A DNA stretch of 31,304 bases, from positions 23,978-55,281 of the forward strand of contig NZWI01000037.1 in NCBI GenBank assembly GCA_002701875.1, read 5' to 3'. Position numbers and translations under genes: made by a program. Below the pieces are notes generated by a model, which saw only the letters and a list, made by a program, of their open reading frames with translations, did no database searches and was not told where the DNA came from. Positions 24,396-31,304 of this stretch are shown here, one piece after another (position 1 is the first letter of the stretch; the number at the start of each line of letters is the position of its first letter). This stretch comes from Fidelibacterota bacterium. GTDB lineage: Bacteria; Fidelibacterota; Marinisomatia; Marinisomatales; TCS55.

Positions 24396-25892
24396 TTACT
24401 CTTCATCCGGAAAATTTTCATCTTCATCTTGGCCAAAATAATCAATGTCATCTTTCATCATCATTCTAATCGTATTTGATAAATCACTTGGACCATTATA
24501 TTCTTCAATTTCTAAATCTTCATCAGACTCTTCATCCGGAACTTTAACACCATCCAAATTATAACCTAAATCTTTTATTTGTTTTGGTAGATCTGTAATG
24601 ATTTCTACATTAGCATTACAAACATAAAATGGATATTCAGTTTTTTTCGCTTTCCCCTTCTCATCACGCGATACCATAACATATTTCTTCTTTGTAAAAA
24701 ATTCTTTATCGTTAAGATGTAATATTCTATTCATCAATTTTTCAATTACATCTTGGAATTTCTTGATTGTTTTATATTTAACATCATCTTGCACAATTTT
24801 CACCCATCTATCGTGTGTTGTTAGATCTTCAACTATTTCACTTTGTTGAAAAATTGCATATTTTAATAACAACATGATTTTGGCATTTATTTCTTGTGAA
24901 TAATTAGTACCTATACCCAAAGACTTATTATCAAATTCAACTTTTTGATTTAAAATTTCTGCTTCATTATGTTTATAATGCAAAAGTCCATTTGCTATAT
25001 CAATACCAATCCACCAATCCTCTGGCAATGTTTTAATAATAAAACCATCTTTAAAACCCTTCTTATACCTTCTACCATCATTCCAAATATCATCCATTGG
25101 TTTATTCTTTTTATTAAATGTTACACCTTTAACTTTTCCTGCTCTTGTATCTTCAGCAGTTATAACAATCATATCTATCAATGTAGAAATTTTGGCTTTA
25201 GTTTTAATCTTTTCTCCAAATAGTAGATTATCACACTCTGAGTGATCTACACTTTTACGCATAAAATAATCTTCGAACTCAAGATTAGGATAATAGAAGG
25301 TTGATTTTTCAGTTATAGTCTTCCCATCCGTTACAGCTAAGATATAATCATAAATCATTTTGTTAAAACATTCGACTGCATAATCATCATTTTCATCCAA
25401 TTTTCGTAATCTTTTATATATTTCTTTATTATTAAAAGATCTTAACTGTCCGAGATCATCTTTTCTCCATTCATCTGAAAAAATGTCACTTTCATTGATT
25501 GGCATTTCAAATATAACACTCAATTCCCACTTACCATGTGGATGAACTTTATGATATGGAAACTTTAATCTTTCATTAACATCACTAATATTCATCATTT
25601 CATTCTCGACCCAATGGTTAAATTGTTCTATTTTCCCGTTGATTATATCAATTGCCAATCGTCTTTCTTTTTCACCATTGTATTTTTCTACAAATTCTTC
25701 ACCTGTGTGAGCATTTTTCCAATAAATTGACCCTCCATATGGGCATACACCTTTTACAGATTTAATTGGTAGAATTCGGGCAAGTGTTTTAGGGTCTTTG
25801 TTCTCAGAATAAATGTCACTATTACAAAGTTGTAATAATGTATCACCAACTCCAGTGTCCCTCATCACTTTTAATGTAGGTTTAGCACTCAT
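24396..25892 (-). CDS. Unrecognised 498-residue cytosolic protein with acidic tail
   Basis: I do not recognise this protein. It has no signal peptide or membrane segment. Notable segments are GVCPYGGSIYWKNAHTGEEF (48-67), the aromatic EDWWIGIDIANGLLHYKHNE near the centre, a helical lysine-rich part (FQDVIEKLMNRILHLNDKEF) and YPFYVCNANVEIITDLPKQI. The last 48 residues contain 20 Asp/Glu and look disordered. Such acidic tails occur in DNA-mimic, chaperone-like and phage or defence proteins, but nothing else indicates a class. It stands alone, with 112 bases upstream and 45 downstream, has no Shine-Dalgarno site, and differs from its mostly exported neighbours. It could be an accessory or transferred gene. 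Confidence 0.6.
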   Translation of the reverse strand: MSAKPTLKVMRDTGVGDTLLQLCNSDIYSENKDPKTLARILPIKSVKGVCPYGGSIYWKNAHTGEEFVEKYNGEKERRLAIDIINGKIEQFNHWVENEMMNISDVNERLKFPYHKVHPHGKWELSVIFEMPINESDIFSDEWRKDDLGQLRSFNNKEIYKRLRKLDENDDYAVECFNKMIYDYILAVTDGKTITEKSTFYYPNLEFEDYFMRKSVDHSECDNLLFGEKIKTKAKISTLIDMIVITAEDTRAGKVKGVTFNKKNKPMDDIWNDGRRYKKGFKDGFIIKTLPEDWWIGIDIANGLLHYKHNEAEILNQKVEFDNKSLGIGTNYSQEINAKIMLLLKYAIFQQSEIVEDLTTHDRWVKIVQDDVKYKTIKKFQDVIEKLMNRILHLNDKEFFTKKKYVMVSRDEKGKAKKTEYPFYVCNANVEIITDLPKQIKDLGYNLDGVKVPDEESDEDLEIEEYNGPSDLSNTIRMMMKDDIDYFGQDEDENFPDEE

Positions 25893-26004
25893 TTTAGATA
25901 GTGTACTTTAAAAAAGTTTAGGTCAAAATTACGAATAACATGAGTTATGAATAATTATTTATAAAATATGTCAATAAAATGACTTTATAAACGAACCATT
26001 TATT

Positions 26005-26412
26005 TTACCACTCGGATTTTAATTCAGACCAAATTTTTTGCTTACTAATCCATAAGTTTAAACTAATCATGAAAATCTGAGCAAAAAGACGTAATACATG
26101 GCCCACTCCTGAAAGATAGGTTCCATCGCCAAGTTGTATATTATAAATCCACATATAAAGATTAGCAGGATAAATAATTACTAGAAATACTGCTGTACAT
26201 TTAGCTGCTATTTCTCTGCTTTTTGGTATTATCAAACCTATCCCCAAAATAATTTCTGCTATTCCAGATATAATTACCCAAAAGGTAGGAAAGCCAAGGA
26301 AATCTGGTACAATTGGCTCAAACCAAGGAGTATCCGTAAAGTGTAATATCCCTACATTTATTAAAAATATTCCAAATATTAATGCAGATATGGTACGCAC
26401 TATCTTTAGCAT
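26005..26412 (-). CDS. DoxX family membrane protein
   Basis: The 135-residue protein has four transmembrane helices. The DoxX pattern is clear: INVGILHFTDTPWFEPIVPD, then FWVIISGIAEIILGIGLIIP (the SGxxEIxxGxGLLxP block), then AAKCTAVFLVIIYPANLYMW. Members are small inner-membrane proteins of uncertain, possibly redox-related function. AGGT lies upstream of the ATG at moderate distance. It lies 113 bases downstream of the 4-TM gene at 26526 on the same strand and could belong to the same transcript. Confidence 0.85.
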   Translation of the reverse strand: MLKIVRTISALIFGIFLINVGILHFTDTPWFEPIVPDFLGFPTFWVIISGIAEIILGIGLIIPKSREIAAKCTAVFLVIIYPANLYMWIYNIQLGDGTYLSGVGHVLRLFAQIFMISLNLWISKQKIWSELKSEW

Positions 26413-26525
26413 AAATAATATACCTAAGTTTAATTATCTTGTGTTTTGGGGGGATTAATAATTTTATCCAATCCATGATCCAAAAACCCCCATTCAATAA
26501 ATATCTTTATGTCAGCAATATTATT

Positions 26526-26888
26526 CTAATCTGAATTCCAGTTCATAATTCCAGTCAATGCTGGTAATGTCCATAGTGTAATTGGTAATAAGCCACTCGG
26601 CATTTCTGCTACAGGAACTCCATACATCTCAAGATTCATAATGGCGCTAATAATAAACCAGACTACAACAGGAGTACATAATACTGCTGCGAGGCGAGCT
26701 TGTGTTTGACCTTCAGTCATAAATGCTGCATAAAGTAGATATACAGAAACAACTCCTAAATAGAGGAATATTGCGAGATTTTCGATGCTTCCCCCCATCG
26801 TCATATAGCTACCAATAACACCCATAAATGTATGCATTACAGCAATTAAAATAAGCCAAATTTTAGGTTTCATTATTTTTGTTTTCAT
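26526..26888 (-). CDS. Four-helix membrane protein
   Basis: The 120-residue hydrophobic protein has four predicted helices (about residues 9-30, 37-57, 64-85, 98-116). Loops are short and polar (MTMGGSIEN, MTEGQTQAR, VPVAEMPSG). GAGGATATT upstream supports the start at 26888; a second ATG five codons later would give MKPKIW. It resembles the 120-residue 4-TM proteins at 18082 and 18477 in size and layout but not clearly in sequence. It follows the ABM-like gene (29-base gap). Past its TAG stop the same frame stays open for 31 more codons. Confidence 0.65.
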   Translation of the reverse strand: MKTKIMKPKIWLILIAVMHTFMGVIGSYMTMGGSIENLAIFLYLGVVSVYLLYAAFMTEGQTQARLAAVLCTPVVVWFIISAIMNLEMYGVPVAEMPSGLLPITLWTLPALTGIMNWNSD

Positions 26889-26917
26889 AATATCCTCTTT
26901 TTTAAAATTAATTTATT

Positions 26918-27199
26918 CTATGCACCAGGAGGAGTCATTTGCTCCACTTTATAAATTTCGCGTTTTTCAATATGTGCAGCCATCGCTTCAGCGGCTGGTG
27001 AATTTGGATCGTTAAGAACTTCAGACATTTTTTGCATGTCAACATTAAATAACTGAACCATGGCTGTATTGTCATCTACCTTAGCAACGCGTGTACGATC
27101 ATCATCAGCAAACGCAGCACGGTCAGCAGGGTTAGAATCAAAAACTTCCTTCCAACTATCATAAGAACTTGTGATATGCACTACTACTAGTAAATCCAT
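26918..27199 (-). CDS. Small ABM-like (dimeric alpha/beta barrel) protein
   Basis: The 93-residue cytosolic protein has the layout of antibiotic-biosynthesis-monooxygenase-like ferredoxin folds: strand LLVVVHITSSYDSWKEVFDS, a helix with DRAAFADDD, strands RTRVAKVDDNTAMVQLFNVD, helix MQKMSEVLND, and final strand IYKVEQM. Proteins of this fold bind or modify small molecules, and no catalytic residues can be assigned. TAAGGAG lies 7 bases upstream of ATG. It follows the DUF5916 gene by 14 bases and precedes the 4-TM gene, so the three are probably co-transcribed. Confidence 0.65.
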   Translation of the reverse strand: MDLLVVVHITSSYDSWKEVFDSNPADRAAFADDDRTRVAKVDDNTAMVQLFNVDMQKMSEVLNDPNSPAAEAMAAHIEKREIYKVEQMTPPGA

Positions 27200-27213
27200 G
27201 TTTTACTCCTTAA

Positions 27214-29520
27214 TTAATTTTGAAAAAGGTAACTAACTTTCATAAAAAATCCATCAGAATTTCTTTGAACTGAATCAAAACGAAATCGTCTTGGTTCTGT
27301 TAATGCTGAACCATAGCCAATGAAGACTAAAGTTCCAGGTATCGGTCTATATGAAAAAAGAAAATCTGCCTCAATATTATTTGTCTCAACTGATGAAGCA
27401 GGTACAAAATCTCCATTTGAATCTTTAAAATATATAGGTAATTCTGTTCGTGAGTTATCTCTTAAAGTATCTCTATACTTGGATGTATATTGAACTACTC
27501 CTCTTAAAAAAATAGTTGGTGTAATTTGGTATTCTATTTTTATCCTTGGAGTTCTACTCTCTGATACCAAAGAACCATCTGATGAACGAAAGTTTTTTTG
27601 CTGGTTATATCTTATTACCGTTCTAATTTGATCAGTTGGGTTCCATTTTATTATAGATTCAATAAGAGAAATATCACCAGGTGCCCATTCATCATAGTTA
27701 GGGTCTCTACCAAATCCATATTTAATTTTTCCCGATATCCTATCTAACTGAGGGGTGCTCAAGTCCATCATAAATCCAATATTGAACAAGTCTGGCGTAC
27801 CTTTGTAAGATGTAAAACCAGAAGAAGTTTTGATATAATGATTAGTAAAAAATGATTCAGGGTAACTAAAAGTTTCAATCCATGTAAAATTAGTTAACTT
27901 CCAACCATCACGAAACTGTATAGCAAACGAAGGGTAAAGTCTTCGGTCATCCGGACTCTTGCCATTAGTAAACCCCGAGTAATCCCAATTTCCAGTTAAA
28001 CGTAAAGATAAAATTAGTTGTTCTACTATTGCATCTTTCTTACCATAAAATCGCCTAGTCGGACCAGTTGACACTGTTACATAATTCCCTCTTTCAATAA
28101 ATCCAACTTCCGGATTAAACTCATTATGGTAACCCTTAAATGAGAATGATCCAGACCATTTTCTCCCGTTGGCGCTAGCTGCAACATCCCACATGGGTGC
28201 AATAGTTCCAGTCTCCTCTTTATCATTAGTTTGACTAAAACCACCCTGGGCACGAAAAGTATAAGTGTCTTTTTCTACAAATCGACCATCAATGGCAAAT
28301 ACTTTGTTAGACCTATCTGTGTGAGTTTTATCCGTAAATACTAAACCCATATGATTTTGATCAGATAGATCTCTTTTTAATCGAAGCACATTAACATAAG
28401 AAAGATCCATTTCTGATATCGATGGACCACTATTATCAGCAGCTGAAATATATCCTATAGTATTTGCACCAAATTTTCCCGCAATTTTACCAGCGGCAAC
28501 AGGATTAGCAATTCGTCGTGTATAAATGAGTCGAGTTGAAGTTTGGAACCTTTCAATGTCATCAAGGAAAAAGGGGCGCTTTTCAGGAAAAAATAGTGAC
28601 CGTCTTGGGTCATAATTTATCTGTGCAACGTCTGCCTCAATTTGTGAAAAATCTGGGTTTACAGTTGCGTTAATTCCTACATTTGAAGACCAGCCATATC
28701 TTACATTAATTCCAAGAGGGTCTGTCATTTCAGAATTGAATTTTTTATCATCTGTCAATCGACTAACGGCACCTCTTAACTCAGGGTTAATATCAAAAAT
28801 TCTATCACGTTTAATTCCAGACAAATTAACCAGTTTTCCACTTTGTCCAAGAAATGATGCAACTCCAATCTTTGTACTAATCAAAGTAGATGTGTAACCT
28901 GAATGTTGAATATAGCGCAAAACATTAAAACCCCAGTTTTGTGTATTTTTACTCTGATAACGTAAACTTTTGAATGGAATTTCTATCTCAACGATAAATC
29001 CATCTTCTGTCAATCTTCCCTTTGAGTTAAACACATAATCAGGATTATCATCGTACCTGAATGGCTTTGAATTCCGTCCCATTGAGGTATTATCTGTAAT
29101 GGTTCCATCCCTTTGTTGACCCAGCGGGTTTACTGTAAATGCAAATGCAGATCGTTTATCATTGTATGTATCTAGGATAAGGGTAAGCCTATCGTCATTT
29201 TCTAGCTTGTCACGGTCAGCTAAAGTGGATCTAACTTCGTTATGAATTTCATGAGCAATAAGTCCAACATATAAAGCTGTTGGACTATACCAAATACGTA
29301 CTTCTGTATCATCTTCGGTAGGTCGTCCGTCTACTGGTAAATAACTGGTAAAACCAGAATGAGAAACAGACTTAGACCACTCCACTTCATCCAGAAAACC
29401 ATCAATATTAACATCTTTTTGATTAAAGCGAGGTGGCGAAATATCAAAAGAATTGCTTAATTGAGCTTGTAGATCATTTATAATTAATAAGCTACATACT
29501 GTGAACCAGATATATTTCAT
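27214..29520 (-). CDS. DUF5916-type outer-membrane protein with CBM9-like N-domain
   Basis: The 768-residue product has a signal peptide (residues 1-19, ending NDLQAQ). Residues about 27-215 form a CBM9-like domain (VNIDGFLDEVEWSKS, VRIWYSPTALYVGLIAHE, FAFTVNPLGQQRDG, EIEIPFKSLRYQ), followed by the DUF5916 region (NPDFSQIEADVAQINYDPRR, then FPEKRPFFLDD). The rest is a long series of amphipathic strands ending FFMKVSYLFQN with a polar terminus typical of a barrel. This architecture is common in FCB bacteria and is annotated as 'carbohydrate binding family 9 domain-containing'; its function is unproven, with surface polymer binding or export as options. AAGGT precedes ATG. It is first in an operon with the ABM-like and 4-TM genes. 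Confidence 0.88.
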   Translation of the reverse strand: MKYIWFTVCSLLIINDLQAQLSNSFDISPPRFNQKDVNIDGFLDEVEWSKSVSHSGFTSYLPVDGRPTEDDTEVRIWYSPTALYVGLIAHEIHNEVRSTLADRDKLENDDRLTLILDTYNDKRSAFAFTVNPLGQQRDGTITDNTSMGRNSKPFRYDDNPDYVFNSKGRLTEDGFIVEIEIPFKSLRYQSKNTQNWGFNVLRYIQHSGYTSTLISTKIGVASFLGQSGKLVNLSGIKRDRIFDINPELRGAVSRLTDDKKFNSEMTDPLGINVRYGWSSNVGINATVNPDFSQIEADVAQINYDPRRSLFFPEKRPFFLDDIERFQTSTRLIYTRRIANPVAAGKIAGKFGANTIGYISAADNSGPSISEMDLSYVNVLRLKRDLSDQNHMGLVFTDKTHTDRSNKVFAIDGRFVEKDTYTFRAQGGFSQTNDKEETGTIAPMWDVAASANGRKWSGSFSFKGYHNEFNPEVGFIERGNYVTVSTGPTRRFYGKKDAIVEQLILSLRLTGNWDYSGFTNGKSPDDRRLYPSFAIQFRDGWKLTNFTWIETFSYPESFFTNHYIKTSSGFTSYKGTPDLFNIGFMMDLSTPQLDRISGKIKYGFGRDPNYDEWAPGDISLIESIIKWNPTDQIRTVIRYNQQKNFRSSDGSLVSESRTPRIKIEYQITPTIFLRGVVQYTSKYRDTLRDNSRTELPIYFKDSNGDFVPASSVETNNIEADFLFSYRPIPGTLVFIGYGSALTEPRRFRFDSVQRNSDGFFMKVSYLFQN

Positions 29521-29582
29521 TTAGTCACACTTACCTTTAGTCTATTCCGTAACACCTGCATTACTAATCTTTACATATCTTT

Positions 29583-31304
29583 CTACAATGGCCAAAAATG
29601 TAAGATTAAAGGAGTCCCTGCTGTTACGATAATTACCTCTAAGGGAAGCCCCATACGCCAATAGTCACTGAAACGATAACCACCAGGACCTAAAATAAGT
29701 GTATTACACTGATGACCAATAGGTGTTAAGAATGCGCAAGAAGCACCTATAGCAACCGCCATCAAAAATGGATCCATATTTACTCCCATAGAGATAGCTA
29801 TTCCAACGCTTATTGGTCCCATTATCAGCGCTGTTGCCGCATTATTAATAATATCTGACAAACTCATTGTGATCACCATAATTAAAGCAACTATTGACCA
29901 AGCTGGTAACCCTTGAGTCATAATTGTCACTTGATCTGCAATTAATGTTGTAGTGCCTGTACTTTGTAACGCATTGCTTATAGGTATCATAGCACCCAAC
30001 AAAATAATTATAGGCCAATCGATATTTTTGTACAAATCACGTACTGGCAGTATACCCGAAAAAACATAAACCAAAATTGCGCCAATAAATGAAACAGTTG
30101 TAGGTATAATGGATAGCATGCTCAAAACAATTGCAGCAGCAAAAATCAATAATGAATAGCTTACCTTGGTGAATACTCCCACTTCTATTTCACGTTCAGC
30201 CAATGGTAATAAATCAAGAGCCTTTACATTATTCTTCAATTCTTCTTCAGAACCTTGTAACAAAAGTACATCACCTACAGCGAACTGTACTTTTCCTAAA
30301 CGTTTATGTATTGGCTTACCTTGACGTGCAACCGCAATAAGAACAAGTTGGTTAGACGAACGCCTTCGCAAATAGCTTCGCCCACGGCCAACTAATGGAG
30401 ATTCTGGTGAAACGACTATTTCGATAAACGTCGTATCCTCATCCTTTAAGGAATCAATACGGTAGCGCATTTCTTGAGTAAGGCGTAAATGATATTCATC
30501 CATCATTTCCTTCAAATCACTTGGATCTGCCATAGTCAAAAACTGATCATCTTCTTTAATTCTATGCTTTGGTTTCAAGGATTTTACTTTTCCGCTTTCA
30601 TCAATATAACGAATTAGGGTCAACTTATCGCCTGTTACACTGTTCACTTCGTCTGCAGTTTTACCAATTAATGTGCAGCCTTTGGGAAAACGAATTTCTG
30701 TGACATATTCTTCTAACGAAAAAAGCGAACCAGCACTTGGTTTTATTTGCTTTTCCTTTGGAACAAGTCGCCAGCCTACTAATGCGACAAAAAGCACACC
30801 CAAAATCGCTAAAATTCCACCAACTGGGGCAAAATCAAATAGACCAAACGGTTCAGGCTTAAATGATTCTTTCAAAATATTCATTTGGTCTAAATACGCA
30901 GCTGCTTGAGATGAACCATCAGATAAAGCACTTGACAAAATTTTCTGTTGCTGTTCCTTTCTCAGGTTGGAAATAATAATGTTTGGTGGTGTTCCAATCA
31001 TGGTGACCATTCCGCCTAAGATGGAGGCAAAAGCAATAGGCATTAGTAAAATACTTGGAGAGCGTTTTTGTATCAAAGCTGTTTTAAGAGTGACCGGCAA
31101 CATCAAAGCCAGCGCCCCTACATTATTCATGAATGCTGATAGAATAGCTATGACAGCGCCCATACTGGTAATATGGGTAGTCTGTTTATTTGTAAATGGT
31201 TTTAAGTATCGAGCTATGAGATCTACAACGCCAGAATTACGTAAAGCACGACTGATGATAAGAACTGCTGCAACTGTTACTACTGCCGGATGTCCAAATC
31301 CTGT
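29583..31304 (-). CDS. SLC13/DASS-family permease with two RCK_C domains (5' end outside window)
   Basis: The frame is open to the right edge (31304). An internal ATG at 31163 is not the start, because upstream codons encode transporter sequence (GFGHPAVVTVAAVLIISRAL). 573 codons are visible. N-terminal helices include MNNVGALALMLPV. Two TrkA-C/RCK_C domains follow (around IGKTADEVNSVTGDKLTLIR and SPLVGRGRSYLRRRSSNQLV ... FAVGDVLLLQGSEEEL), then C-terminal helices with INNAATALIMGP, TPIGHQCNTL and GPGGYRFSDYWRMG. This is the standard SLC13-permease/RCK layout for sodium-coupled dicarboxylate, sulfate or similar anions. RCK_C domains probably bind a regulatory ligand. It lies 62 bases upstream of the DUF5916 gene. 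Confidence 0.93.
   Translation of the reverse strand, partial: TGFGHPAVVTVAAVLIISRALRNSGVVDLIARYLKPFTNKQTTHITSMGAVIAILSAFMNNVGALALMLPVTLKTALIQKRSPSILLMPIAFASILGGMVTMIGTPPNIIISNLRKEQQQKILSSALSDGSSQAAAYLDQMNILKESFKPEPFGLFDFAPVGGILAILGVLFVALVGWRLVPKEKQIKPSAGSLFSLEEYVTEIRFPKGCTLIGKTADEVNSVTGDKLTLIRYIDESGKVKSLKPKHRIKEDDQFLTMADPSDLKEMMDEYHLRLTQEMRYRIDSLKDEDTTFIEIVVSPESPLVGRGRSYLRRRSSNQLVLIAVARQGKPIHKRLGKVQFAVGDVLLLQGSEEELKNNVKALDLLPLAEREIEVGVFTKVSYSLLIFAAAIVLSMLSIIPTTVSFIGAILVYVFSGILPVRDLYKNIDWPIIILLGAMIPISNALQSTGTTTLIADQVTIMTQGLPAWSIVALIMVITMSLSDIINNAATALIMGPISVGIAISMGVNMDPFLMAVAIGASCAFLTPIGHQCNTLILGPGGYRFSDYWRMGLPLEVIIVTAGTPLILHFWPL

Noticed and set aside
26440-26515. GGGGGG and CCCCC runs in the gap before the DoxX gene, considered as a hairpin terminator
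   Set aside because: Only five G-C pairs match, the flanks are not complementary and the loop is long.
29583-31163. Complete 526-residue SLC13 permease starting at ATG 31163
   Set aside because: The frame continues upstream to the window edge and encodes transporter helices, so the ATG is internal and the gene is truncated by the window.
1-31304. CRISPR arrays, insertion sequences, integrases or prophage genes
   Set aside because: No regularly spaced repeats, transposase motifs or phage structural genes were seen on either strand.

Overview
The window is AT-rich, gene-dense DNA (by eye about two thirds A+T) from a Gram-negative bacterium of the FCB superphylum. Most predicted products carry signal peptides or lipoboxes. 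There is a TonB-dependent receptor paired with a DUF4249-type lipoprotein, a DUF5916/CBM9-like outer-membrane protein, and a protease ending in the C-terminal sorting domain 'NYPNPFNPETRI...' typical of type IX-like secretion cargo. A marine Marinimicrobia (SAR406)-like lineage is my best guess. Ignavibacteria, Balneolota or another Bacteroidota relative cannot be excluded. No gap between genes exceeds 300 bases, and no insertion sequence, prophage, integrase or CRISPR array was seen.

Layout: (1) 1-2.9 kb: 5' part of an M1 aminopeptidase, an NTF2-like secreted protein with an inverted repeat in its leader, a perfect 40-bp bidirectional terminator, a TPR lipoprotein co-oriented with tRNA-Leu(UAA) and tRNA-Cys(GCA), and two small ORFs. 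(2) 2.9-5.7 kb: four unrecognised exported proteins. (3) 5.7-15.2 kb: proteolysis region, with an ASH/TPR lipoprotein translationally coupled to a 996-residue gluzincin protease with sorting domain, an M28 carboxypeptidase-Q-like lipoprotein, an M20 dipeptidase lacking a conserved metal-binding His, a DoxX-like protein and an AbgB-like M20 amidohydrolase. (4) 15.3-20.6 kb: MscS channel; a compact minus-strand operon of two related 4-TM proteins, an HMA-domain lipoprotein, a sialidase-fold lipoprotein with a CECC motif and a 37-residue membrane peptide; then a CC0125-type lipoprotein overlapping a cystathionine gamma-synthase-family enzyme. (5) 20.6-24.4 kb: DUF4249-like lipoprotein, TonB-dependent receptor (signal peptide readable only upstream of the first ATG, behind an ATA codon) and a small lipoprotein. 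(6) 24.4-31.3 kb: an unrecognised 498-residue cytosolic protein with an acidic tail, DoxX protein, 4-TM protein, ABM-like dimeric barrel protein, DUF5916 protein and a 5'-truncated SLC13 permease with two RCK_C domains.

Together the genes suggest a peptide-scavenging heterotroph: a secreted endopeptidase, exopeptidases of families M1, M28 and M20, a TonB-dependent uptake pair, a sulfur amino acid enzyme and a transporter. The least conventional locus is the 16.4-18.8 kb operon, whose cysteine-rich exported proteins suggest, without proving, extracytoplasmic metal handling.
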